Source: G965197555 sp965197555 (GTDB taxonomy: Bacteria; Chloroflexota; Dehalococcoidia; Lucifugimonadales; UBA3495). From it: 64,000 bases of DNA. Made by a program: the position numbers and the translations under genes. The stretch covers positions 1,736,001 to 1,800,000 of the forward strand of contig OZ240213.1 in NCBI GenBank assembly GCA_965197555.1, written 5' to 3'. Each line of letters starts with the position of its first letter. Positions within the stretch are counted from its first letter, which is position 1. The notes under the pieces were generated by a model. That model did not search any database, was not told the origin of the DNA, and was given only the letters and a program-made list of their open reading frames with translations. Positions 24,660 through 32,997 of the stretch are shown here, piece after piece.

Positions 24660-25424
24660 ATGGTGGACCTACAGGTATTGACCTACGGCTTTGCTCTTAC
24701 CTCCGACCAGGGAGCCTTCGGTTACTCTACCAACTCATTGCTTACCGTGGGCAACCAACACATCCTGATCGACACCGGCCCGTCCTCGCGCCGGGCGTGG
24801 CTATACCGAGCGCTCCGGGCTAAAGACCTGTCGCCGGATGACATTGACATTGTCATCCTCACCCATATGCACTGGGACCACTGTCAGAACTCGGACCTCT
24901 TTCGCAACGCCCGCATTCTGGTACATCCCACCGAGCTGGACTACGCGCGTAACCCAAACGGGGGCGACTTCACCGTGGCCCGATACATGGCTGACATGAT
25001 CGATGGGATGAAGGTAGAGCCGGTCTCCGAAGGTGATTCAGTGGTGGAGGGCGTGTCGATCATCGAGACGCCGGGCCACACCAAAGGACACATCAGCGTG
25101 GTGGTCGATGAGGGCGAGGAAAAAACATTGATAGCGGGAGACGCGATGCCAGACAGTGGCACCGTCAAACGCGGCCTGCCATACAATATTTTCTGGGATG
25201 TAGAGGACGCCCGCGAAAGCGTCGAAAAGATGGTCGATGCGTCCCAGGTCTTCTACCCCGGGCACGACCGGCCATTCCGCTTGGAGGGCTCCGAGATCAA
25301 TTACCTCTATGGCCCTGCTAATATTGAGATCATCAACAGCACAGAAGGACTGGGGACCACGTCCCTGACCTACACCGTCCATGCGGCCAGACCGGTCAAC
25401 ATCGACACGGTGCAAAAAGGCTGA
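24660..25424 (+). CDS. MBL-fold metallohydrolase, lactonase-like
   Basis: 254 residues with the metallo-beta-lactamase metal site: LTHMHWDHC (His69, His71, Asp73, His74), GHTKGH, AGDAMPD and YPGHDRPF. The order and spacing resemble the AHL-lactonase/AttM branch. A hydrolytic role on lactones or thioesters is likely; quorum-signal cleavage cannot be claimed. It is followed after 47 bases by a small NIPSNAP-like gene. Confidence 0.85.
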   Translation: MVDLQVLTYGFALTSDQGAFGYSTNSLLTVGNQHILIDTGPSSRRAWLYRALRAKDLSPDDIDIVILTHMHWDHCQNSDLFRNARILVHPTELDYARNPNGGDFTVARYMADMIDGMKVEPVSEGDSVVEGVSIIETPGHTKGHISVVVDEGEEKTLIAGDAMPDSGTVKRGLPYNIFWDVEDARESVEKMVDASQVFYPGHDRPFRLEGSEINYLYGPANIEIINSTEGLGTTSLTYTVHAARPVNIDTVQKG

Positions 25425-25471
25425 AAGCTAGTCTCGACCCCAAATCCAATCGCTCGAGGAGGTTCTTACTT

Positions 25472-25795
25472 ATGTACGTTGTGAGGCGCGTCGCAAAAAC
25501 CCAACCCGGCAAGGCATGGGAGGTGGCTGGGTACCTCGTCCAAATCACGCAGGCATACCAGCAAGCTGGGCGCAACCCGGCCCAGGTGTATGTTGAAGGT
25601 GGGGGGCTTCCGGGGACCGCCAATGTGGTATATGCCCAGTGGACTCAGGATAGCATTGAGCCCACCGACATGGGAACGGTGCCTGAGGCAGTGCGGACCT
25701 ACAACGCCAAAATGCAGCCGCTATTGACCGAGTACACGATTGAATTTTTTGAGGTGGTTACACCGGAGAAGCTGGATGCCCGAGGGCTCGGGTAA
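25472..25795 (+). CDS. Small dimeric alpha/beta-barrel (NIPSNAP-like) protein
   Basis: 107 residues: MYVVRRVAKTQPGKAWEVAGYLVQI, an AQVYVEGGGLPG turn, and a C-terminal YTIEFFEVV strand. The beta-alpha-beta-beta pattern suits a ferredoxin-like dimeric barrel (NIPSNAP/ABM group). No catalytic residues can be named. A purine-rich ribosome site (AGGAGG) precedes ATG 25472. Its 3' end overlaps the next gene by 20 bases. Confidence 0.55.
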   Translation: MYVVRRVAKTQPGKAWEVAGYLVQITQAYQQAGRNPAQVYVEGGGLPGTANVVYAQWTQDSIEPTDMGTVPEAVRTYNAKMQPLLTEYTIEFFEVVTPEKLDARGLG

Positions 25796-27536
25796 CCGCC
25801 CCTCCCCAGGTCCCAACTCGGAAGCCCCGGCGGCTTCCGTTAATATGCAATACGTCTCCGATACCCTGGAGGCCCTGGTTCTGGGGGGCCGTGGGCGTTG
25901 GCGCCTTTCACCTTGCGGTTTGACCGGCTCCTTCCGGCCCATTCCCGCTCTGCTGGACAAGGATGCTTACTCAGTAGGCCATCAACGCCCTCGAATCCTC
26001 CTCATTGCCGCCCTTTCTGGCATGGCCAGCGACGTTTCGCTGGGTGTCCGAGCTTTGCAAATACTCGCAGGCAACGATGCCAGTCGGGCCGCGTCGGTGG
26101 TGCTCAACGCCATCCCTTGTGCCAACCCCGACGGCCTGGAGCTGGGGCTGGCTTCTGACAATGGCGCCGGTGGTAATCCTGCCGGGGGCTATCCGCCGAA
26201 GAACGATTTCTACCATAATTCCCAGGACCCAGAAGCACATTACCTCTGGCGTTGGGTATCCTACCTGGCACCAGATTTGGTGCTGGAGATAAAGGCCGGT
26301 GGGCACATTCGCTGGGAAAGCAACGACGCCGGCAGGAAATTGGCGCCAGCGGTGGGGGCTGTCGGCATGCGGGACCCAGGCTCTCTGTTGGCCGAGCTAG
26401 GAAAAGAGAGCGCCGGTAGTCCTGGTTCCATTCCGGGACTCAGGCTCATCGCTCCTGAAAGCCTATTGTCCCGCGAGCTCACCCGCCTTGTAGCGGTCCT
26501 AGCGGACCCTGCTTTGCAGGAGGCATCCAACGCCCGTCAGGCGCTGGAGGCCCGATGCAACCGGCCCCCATTGGAAGTGGCTGCAGTGCTGGCCGCTAAA
26601 TACGGACACGCCTTGGACCCACTCAATTACACTCAAGGAGTTGCTATCAGCGGCCGCCTCCGGCTGGATCAACTGAATGGGAACAGTTCCAGCGTTCCTG
26701 GAATCGTTGCCATGCTGAAGCAAACCCCTCTGGCAAGCAGCGACCCTTTTGGGGGCCAACCGAGCACCGCTGCCATGGCCGGAGTGGTCTGGGCCACCGA
26801 GTTAGCGGAGGCCACTGGCGACCAAACATGGGCGGACCTGCTGGTCCGGGCCGCCAATTTATATGAGGACATAGGCCCAGGACAGGCTCCTCCGCCTTCA
26901 GACCCGGATTTTCGTACCGAAGATATGTTCATGAACGCCGCTCTATTGGGCCGGGCCTACAGAGTTACTGGACATGCGCAATACATAGACCTGCTGACCC
27001 GGTTCTTAAAAGACAGTAACATCCAGCAAGACAACGGGCTCTTCTGGCACTGCCGTTCGGCGCCCTATCTTTGGGGCCGAGGCAACGGGTTTGCGGCGTT
27101 GGGCTTGGCTGAAGCTCTTACAGACCTGCCGGATGACCATCCGGACCGACCGGCGATTCTCTCCATGCATCGCAGCCACCTAGAGTCTCTGACCCGCTAT
27201 CAGCAGCCTTCCGGAATGTACCTCCAGGTGCTGGACATTCCCGGCTCTTATCAAGAGTTCACTTCCACCTGCATGATTGGGTACGCTATGGCCAGGGGTC
27301 TGCGGCTGGGCTGGCTGGATTCGTCATTCAGTGCGCCATTGCAGCTAGCGTGGCAGGGGGTCGCCCAGCGCATCGACTATGAGGGAAACGTAGTGGACGC
27401 TTGCATGAGCACTGGGGTCCAAACAAGTATTGAAGACTACCTCTCCCGACCGGCTGTCTCGGGATTTGATGACCGTAGTGGAGGGATGGCCCTGTGGTTC
27501 GGCGTGGAAGTAGAAAGGCTTGCCAGGCAAACTTAA
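25776..27536 (+). CDS. Fusion: degenerate M14-peptidase-like domain plus GH88/GH105 domain
   Basis: 586 residues from ATG 25776 (GGAGAAG ribosome site). The N-terminal part (about 60-190) reads like a zinc carboxypeptidase: IPCANPDG (113-120) matches the M14 signature after the metal site, but the metal motif HxxE is replaced by SGMASD (81-86), so zinc is probably not bound. The C-terminal part (about 290-586) is an (alpha/alpha)6 barrel with TEDMFMNAA (catalytic-type Asp383) and LWGRGNGFAALGLAEAL (432-448), marks of GH88/GH105 unsaturated uronyl/rhamnogalacturonyl hydrolases. No signal peptide, so it should act on imported oligosaccharides. The fusion is unusual. Confidence 0.7.
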   Translation: MPEGSGNRPSPGPNSEAPAASVNMQYVSDTLEALVLGGRGRWRLSPCGLTGSFRPIPALLDKDAYSVGHQRPRILLIAALSGMASDVSLGVRALQILAGNDASRAASVVLNAIPCANPDGLELGLASDNGAGGNPAGGYPPKNDFYHNSQDPEAHYLWRWVSYLAPDLVLEIKAGGHIRWESNDAGRKLAPAVGAVGMRDPGSLLAELGKESAGSPGSIPGLRLIAPESLLSRELTRLVAVLADPALQEASNARQALEARCNRPPLEVAAVLAAKYGHALDPLNYTQGVAISGRLRLDQLNGNSSSVPGIVAMLKQTPLASSDPFGGQPSTAAMAGVVWATELAEATGDQTWADLLVRAANLYEDIGPGQAPPPSDPDFRTEDMFMNAALLGRAYRVTGHAQYIDLLTRFLKDSNIQQDNGLFWHCRSAPYLWGRGNGFAALGLAEALTDLPDDHPDRPAILSMHRSHLESLTRYQQPSGMYLQVLDIPGSYQEFTSTCMIGYAMARGLRLGWLDSSFSAPLQLAWQGVAQRIDYEGNVVDACMSTGVQTSIEDYLSRPAVSGFDDRSGGMALWFGVEVERLARQT

Positions 27537-27703
27537 AGCGCGGCTTTGACTCTAGTAACAACGTTCAGGACCCGCAAATGGGTACCCGTGGGTATCCTGT
27601 CGCTGGATTGACTTGAGCGGAGCGCTTGGGCCCGCTAAAGGGTACGCTGTGGTACAATCTGGACGAGATCGAAACAGCGATTTCTGATCGGAGGTAACCG
27701 GGG

Positions 27704-30010
27704 ATGACATCTAATATCGTGCTTTCTAACCAGGAGTTTAGCGTGGTGGGATCCAGGCCAATCCGCCACGATGGAACGGACAAAGTGACCGGTCGCGCCC
27801 AGTACGGGGCCGACATCAACCTACCAGGGCTGCTCTACGCCAAGGTATTGCGCAGCCCTCACCCTCATGCCCGGATCAAGTCCATCGATGCCAGCCGGGC
27901 GCTGGCGCTCCCGGGGGTCAAAGCAGTGGTGACCTCGGCGGACTTCCCCCAACCCAGGGGGCGGATCGTCGACCTGGGAGAAGGGGCCATGACCAATCCC
28001 AAATTCCTCAGTAATAACTGCCTGGCGGGCGAAAAAGCTCTGTACAGGGGCCATGCCGTTGCCGCAGTGGCCGCCACCAGCACCCACATTGCTGAGCAGG
28101 CCCTTGGCCTCATCGACGTGGATTACGAGGTACTAACCCCGGTGGTCAAGGTCCTTGATGCTATGAAGGAAGACGCCCCGGTGCTCCATGAGCGACTGGT
28201 TTCATCCGCGGACCCCAACATGCGGCCCGGAGGACTGAGAGACGAAGGGGAAGAAGGCAAGGGCAGCAACATAGCCAACCATTTCGTGTTTGAAAACGGC
28301 GATATTGAGCAGGGCTTCAAGGATGCCGACGTCGTCGTTGAACGGGAGTTCAATACCGCCTCGGTACACCAGGGTTACATTGAGCCCCAAAGCGCAACAG
28401 CGTTGTGGAACCCTGACGGCAAGGTAACCCTTTGGTGCAGCAGCCAGGGCCACTTTAACGTTCGGGACCAGACGTCCGGCATCCTGGGCATTCCGGTATC
28501 GAACATTAAAGTAATCCCCATGGAGATAGGCGGCGGGTTCGGCGGAAAGACCCTGGTCTACCTGGAGCCGGTGGCTGTCATGCTTTCCAAGAAGACCGGC
28601 CAGCCGGTGAAGATTAGCATGAACCGCACCGAGGTATTCGAGGGTACGGGCCCTACATCGGGCAGCTACATGCGGGTTAAGATGGGTGCGACGAATGATG
28701 GGAAGATCACCGCAGCCGATGTAACCCTCAGCTATGAAGCGGGCGCGTTCCCCGGATCTCCCATAAATCCGGGATGTCAGTGCATTCTGGGTCCCTACGA
28801 TATAGAAAACGGTCGTATTGAGGGATTCGACGTGGTGTCGAACAAGCCTAAGACGGCTGCTTATCGGGCCCCCGGTGCCCCTGCCGCCGCCTTCGCTGCT
28901 GAGACGGTCATCGACGAACTGGCCGAGAAGTTAGCCATGGACCCCATGGAGCTTCGCCACTTGAACGGGGCCAAAGAAGGCACCCGCCGGATCACCGGCC
29001 CCCGGTTCCCCAAAATTGGATTCCTTGAAACAGTGGAAGCCACAAGGGAGCATCCGCACTATTCCGCTCCTCTTGAAGGAAAGAATCGGGGCCGGGGAGT
29101 CGCCGCGGGGTTCTGGTTCAACGGCACCGGCCCGTCCAGCGCCGTGGCAAGCGTTAACGCCGACGGCACCGTGAGCCTGACGGAGGGCTCGCCGGACATC
29201 GGAGGCACCAGGGCGGCAGTGGCCATGCAACTAGCCGAGGTCCTTGGAATCACCGCCGAAGAGGTGAAACCCGCCGTTGGGGATACCGACTCGGTCGGCT
29301 GGACGTCCATGACCGGAGGAAGCGGCGTCGCTTTCAAGACCGGTTGGGCCTCCTACGAAGCCGCGTTGGACGTCCGTCGGCAGTTGATAGAGCGGGCGGC
29401 GCAGGTCTGGGACGTATCTGCGGACGACGTTGAGTACACCAACGGCGTCATCGCCCACAAGTCTGATCCGGAGCTAAAGTTCACCTTCAAGCAGCTTGCT
29501 GCCCGGTTGACCGGTACCGGTGGACCGATTACGGGAAAGGCAAACGTGGACCCCCGTGGCGTGGGCGGCTGCTTCGCGATTCACATCGTAGATGTAGAAG
29601 TGGACCCCGACACCGGTAAGGTAGACATACTGCGTTACACAGCGCTTCAGGACGCTGGCAAAGCGGTCCACCCCAGCTACGTTGAAGGCCAGATCCAGGG
29701 TGGTGCGGTCCAAGGCATTGGCTGGGCGTTGAATGAAGAGTATTTCTTCAACGAAGCCGGCCACATGGCCAACTCCAGCTTCCTGGACTACCGTATGCCC
29801 ACCAGCCTTGACTTGCCCATGATTGACACGGTGATTGTGGAGGTGGCCAACCCCGGCCATCCCTACGGGGTCAGAGGCGTCGGCGAAGTGCCTATAGTTC
29901 CTCCAATGGCGGCCATAGCCAACGCCATCCACAACGCAATAGGGGTCAGAATGACCACGCTGCCCATGTCTCCTGGCAATGTCCTTCAAGCATTGTGGGA
30001 GAAGGAATAG
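27704..30010 (+). CDS. Xanthine dehydrogenase-family molybdopterin-binding subunit
   Basis: A 768-residue molybdenum hydroxylase large subunit. Seen: RHDGTDKVTGRAQYGADI at the N-terminus, the Moco-loop GGGFGGKT (about 277), AYRAPGAPAAAFAAE, and the catalytic Glu in GVRGVGEVPIVPP (about 728). The active-site loop lacks the AYxCSFR of form-I CO dehydrogenase, so it is not CoxL. The 2Fe-2S and FAD subunits that normally accompany it are not adjacent on either side; it is a lone gene ending in a hairpin. XdhC- and MocA-like maturation genes lie 7 kb away. Substrate unknown. Confidence 0.9.
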   Translation: MTSNIVLSNQEFSVVGSRPIRHDGTDKVTGRAQYGADINLPGLLYAKVLRSPHPHARIKSIDASRALALPGVKAVVTSADFPQPRGRIVDLGEGAMTNPKFLSNNCLAGEKALYRGHAVAAVAATSTHIAEQALGLIDVDYEVLTPVVKVLDAMKEDAPVLHERLVSSADPNMRPGGLRDEGEEGKGSNIANHFVFENGDIEQGFKDADVVVEREFNTASVHQGYIEPQSATALWNPDGKVTLWCSSQGHFNVRDQTSGILGIPVSNIKVIPMEIGGGFGGKTLVYLEPVAVMLSKKTGQPVKISMNRTEVFEGTGPTSGSYMRVKMGATNDGKITAADVTLSYEAGAFPGSPINPGCQCILGPYDIENGRIEGFDVVSNKPKTAAYRAPGAPAAAFAAETVIDELAEKLAMDPMELRHLNGAKEGTRRITGPRFPKIGFLETVEATREHPHYSAPLEGKNRGRGVAAGFWFNGTGPSSAVASVNADGTVSLTEGSPDIGGTRAAVAMQLAEVLGITAEEVKPAVGDTDSVGWTSMTGGSGVAFKTGWASYEAALDVRRQLIERAAQVWDVSADDVEYTNGVIAHKSDPELKFTFKQLAARLTGTGGPITGKANVDPRGVGGCFAIHIVDVEVDPDTGKVDILRYTALQDAGKAVHPSYVEGQIQGGAVQGIGWALNEEYFFNEAGHMANSSFLDYRMPTSLDLPMIDTVIVEVANPGHPYGVRGVGEVPIVPPMAAIANAIHNAIGVRMTTLPMSPGNVLQALWEKE

Positions 30011-30020
30011 CAGTAGAACA

Positions 30021-30049
30021 TCAGGGGCGGGCTTCAAACCCGCCCCTGA
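30021..30049 (+). terminator. Strong hairpin after molybdenum hydroxylase gene
   Basis: TCAGGGGCGGG (30021-30031) and CCCGCCCCTGA (30039-30049) are perfect complements around a 7-base loop, 10 bases after the stop codon. Only a weak T-rich stretch follows, but stem strength makes termination likely. Confidence 0.65.
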
Positions 30050-30242
30050 GTCTTAGTCCGGCCACGTCTGGCATTTTCTGATCTGGCTAGTCTCGCTAGA
30101 TCCTCGTCTGAGAATGGGTTCCGCTGGGGAATGGAGATGGGAACAGGGGGGAATCTTCTAATCTTGGCCCTGCTAAACTGGCCTCGACCTCCAACCTTGG
30201 CATACACCACCAGGCATTAGTCGACCCGGTCTGGTAGCACCC

Positions 30243-31154
30243 GTGAAGTTCGGCGTCTGTTTACCTCAATACGGGCAGCCTGTGTCGTTAGATGACCTCC
30301 TCACCACTGCTCAACTGGCGGAGCAACTGGGCTTCCAGTCGGTATGGGTCAGCGACCACATAGTGACCCCCGACCATCTATTGCCCAGCCTGGGCCCAAT
30401 TTTCTACGATGCTTTTATAGTCCTATCACATGTTTCGGCGGTCACGACTAACGTGAGATTGGGCACAACCGTGGCCGTGGTACCGTATCGAAACCCCATT
30501 GTCCTGGCAAAAATGGTATCCACCCTTGATGTCCTCTCGGGCGGGAGAGTGATCCTCGGCATCGGCGCGGGGGGAGCCCCCGACGAATTCCAGGCTCTGG
30601 GAGTCCCTTCCAACCAACGGGGGCGCATCACCAACGAATATCTCGACGTCATGGTGAACCTTTGGACCCAAGACCCCTGTAGCTTTCAAGGCCGCTTTGT
30701 TTCCTACAGCGGCGTCCGATTTGAGCCCAAACCGTCCCAGCGCCCCCATGTTCCCCTATGGGTGGGAGGGCGTAGTGAGGCGGCCTTGGAACGGGCTGTG
30801 GCAGTGGGCGAGGCTTGGCATCCCACTTCTATGGCCTTGGACTCGCTGGCTGGGAATATGCGAAAGCTGCGTACGTTGGCCGAAAGCAGGGGACGAAGAA
30901 ACGGGCCGTTGACGACTGTTCATCAGACTATACGCTTGGTTGGCGATGGCAGCGACCGCCATCCTGCCAGGACAGGACCTCGTCGGTCCGGTGAAGGCAG
31001 CGTTGAGGAAGTCATTAATGACATTGATGGGTACCACCGGCTGGGTGTTTCTGAGATAGTTTGTAACTTTGGTGTGATGGAAGGTCCCAAGCTTCACGTC
31101 CAAATGAAAGACTTTAGCCAAAAGGTTATGGCCTGTTTTCCAGAGATGTCATGA
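30243..31154 (+). CDS. LLM-class flavin-dependent oxidoreductase (paralogue 3)
   Basis: 303 residues beginning at GTG 30243 with MKFGVCLPQYGQP. Family marks: AEQLGFQSVWVSDHI, NVRLGTTVAVVPYRNPIVLAKMVSTLD, SGGRVILGIGAGGAPDEF and PHVPLWVGGRSEAALERA. It is closest in pattern to paralogue 1 (F420-type length and YRNP/ERNP motif). It stands between a terminator hairpin and a nuclease gene. Substrate unknown. Confidence 0.88.
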   Translation: MKFGVCLPQYGQPVSLDDLLTTAQLAEQLGFQSVWVSDHIVTPDHLLPSLGPIFYDAFIVLSHVSAVTTNVRLGTTVAVVPYRNPIVLAKMVSTLDVLSGGRVILGIGAGGAPDEFQALGVPSNQRGRITNEYLDVMVNLWTQDPCSFQGRFVSYSGVRFEPKPSQRPHVPLWVGGRSEAALERAVAVGEAWHPTSMALDSLAGNMRKLRTLAESRGRRNGPLTTVHQTIRLVGDGSDRHPARTGPRRSGEGSVEEVINDIDGYHRLGVSEIVCNFGVMEGPKLHVQMKDFSQKVMACFPEMS

Positions 31155-31257
31155 CCGAGGGCTCACCACCAGGGCGGACCTTGTTTTGCCCGGATGTCCC
31201 GAGCCTTGTATAGGATTTTCCTCGGGATTTGGGGATGACCTCTAGTCAGGAGGCATA

Positions 31258-31986
31258 GTGTACAAGCGAACCATCTCGCTAGTAGTCCAGCCCGGTGGCA
31301 GGTTTTACCGAGTAGAGGGATTTCAGGAGCTGTTCCCCAGCGTGACCACGGTGTTGAGCGTGATCGCCAAACCAGGCTTGATTTCGTGGGAGCGCAACGT
31401 GGCCCTGGGATCGGTGAAGGAAACCCTCCTAGGGCGGGGGCATGGTGGGCCAGTCAGCCTTAGCGAGGAGTGGGTTGACGAGGTGCTGTACGAAGCCCGT
31501 CGTCGGCCGTATTTAGTAAAATCTGGCGCCGCTGATTTTGGGGCCCAAGCCCATGACCTCATTAGTCAACTGATCCAGGGCAACACTCCGAAGATCCCCA
31601 AGGATTTGGAACCGTTGGTAGGGAGCTTTGAAGCCTGGCGGGAAGAGTCAGGGCTGGAACTGAGGTGCTCTGAATCCATCGTTTATTCCGCCAAATACCG
31701 GTACGCCGGCTCTGTAGATGCTCTTGCTTACCGCAACGGGGAACTGGTGGCCTTGGACTGGAAGACCGGCGCTAACATCTACCCTGAATATGCTCTCCAG
31801 GTTGCGGCCTACGCCAAGGCCCTTGAGGAGATGAATGGAGGACCAGCGCCGGAGGCGTGGGTCGTGCGGCTAGGTAAAGATGCCGTGCAGTTCGAAGCCC
31901 GCAAAGTGCCGGACATAGAGGCAGCGTTCAATGCTTTTCGGGCAGCATTGTTCCTTTGGAGGAGCAATCAGAGGACCCTGATTTGA
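31258..31986 (+). CDS. PD-(D/E)XK-superfamily nuclease
   Basis: 242 residues. The RecB/Cas4-like core is visible: His99 in GAQAHDLI, Glu139, Asp154 in GSVDALAY, Asp167-x-Lys169 in LDWKTG, and Gln181-xxx-Tyr185 in QVAAYAKAL. There is no cysteine cluster, so it is not an iron-sulfur Cas4, and no helicase or CRISPR neighbour exists. Such single-domain proteins act in DNA repair or phage-type processing. The gene is convergent with a hydrolase gene, leaving one base between stops. GTG 31258 start. Confidence 0.78.
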   Translation: MYKRTISLVVQPGGRFYRVEGFQELFPSVTTVLSVIAKPGLISWERNVALGSVKETLLGRGHGGPVSLSEEWVDEVLYEARRRPYLVKSGAADFGAQAHDLISQLIQGNTPKIPKDLEPLVGSFEAWREESGLELRCSESIVYSAKYRYAGSVDALAYRNGELVALDWKTGANIYPEYALQVAAYAKALEEMNGGPAPEAWVVRLGKDAVQFEARKVPDIEAAFNAFRAALFLWRSNQRTLI

Positions 31987-31987
31987 T

Positions 31988-32791
31988 TTAGGGTTCCGAT
32001 AGGAACTGGTGGACCACCCGGACAAACTCGTCGGACTGTTCCACCTCTGGCCGGTGACCACAGTTGTTCAAGACCACCAGCCGGGAGCCCTGAATCGCCT
32101 CCTGGTAGGCCTCGCCCACGCTTAGGGGCACAATTGCGTCTTCTTTGCCCCAAACGATGAGTGTAGGCGTCCTTTTCACCCTACCAAGGAGTTGAGGCAG
32201 TGCGGGGTAGAACATATAAGGCCGCCAGCTAAGGCGGCATGCCTCTTCTTTCGCCATATCCCAAGCTAGCGTTTGCTCCGGCGTAGGTTCTTGTGGACAA
32301 ACCTGCTGGAATTCTTCAGTGGTCGAAGAGTTTAGGAAGCAAGCCTCGATATACTCCCGGGCGACCACTAGGAACATGTCGTAAATCTCTCCAGACGGTG
32401 GGCGGATTCCGGGCGCACCCACTAGGACAACCTTCTTGAACAAGTGGGGGCACAAGGTCGCCATCTCGGCCGCCAGCCAGCCGCCCCAAGACAAACCTAG
32501 CACGTTGATTGATTCGACCTCCAGCTCCTCCAAGGCTCTTAGATACCAGCAGGCCAAATCTCGCATGTTCATGATCCAGTCCTGCCGTGGCGTCGACCCA
32601 AAGCCGGGGTGCTGCGGAATCTGGAGAGCGTAATGCTGCGCCAATTCAGCATGGAAACCGAGCCAGTTTTGGTGGCCCATCTCATCATGCAGAACCAGCA
32701 AGGGCTCTCCTGAACCGCCATTAATCAAATTCAGTTGGGTACCTGCGACTGATACGGTCTGTTCGGTCCAAGCCTGGGAGGTAGCTGTCAT
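31988..32791 (-). CDS. Alpha/beta hydrolase
   Basis: 267 residues with a full triad pattern: Ser101 in LGLSWGG, Asp in WGKEDAIVP and His in NCGHRPEVE. HDEMGHQNW takes the oxyanion position. The Gly-Leu-Ser-Trp-Gly elbow and the cap insert (about 125-185) point to the C-C bond hydrolase/esterase group. It is isolated on the minus strand; substrate unknown. Confidence 0.87.
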   Translation of the reverse strand: MTATSQAWTEQTVSVAGTQLNLINGGSGEPLLVLHDEMGHQNWLGFHAELAQHYALQIPQHPGFGSTPRQDWIMNMRDLACWYLRALEELEVESINVLGLSWGGWLAAEMATLCPHLFKKVVLVGAPGIRPPSGEIYDMFLVVAREYIEACFLNSSTTEEFQQVCPQEPTPEQTLAWDMAKEEACRLSWRPYMFYPALPQLLGRVKRTPTLIVWGKEDAIVPLSVGEAYQEAIQGSRLVVLNNCGHRPEVEQSDEFVRVVHQFLSEP

Positions 32792-32997
32792 TTCGGGACC
32801 CTTCCTATATTGGCGATAGTCGTTCCGTTAGTTGGTTAGCAAGCCTTCCAGATTTTCGACCGGAGCCTCGGCGTTGTCAAGCTTCAGTTGGCATCCTTGA
32901 CGCTGAGCGGCTGCCCACTATAATGGCCTTGCCCTCCTCCCGGTTCCCGCGACAACCGCTTTTTCGACGCTGGTAAAACTTATCAAGCCGGATTGAC

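Noticed and set aside
31258..31986. Cas4 of a CRISPR locus
   Set aside because: No cysteine cluster for an iron-sulfur site, no cas neighbours and no repeat array.
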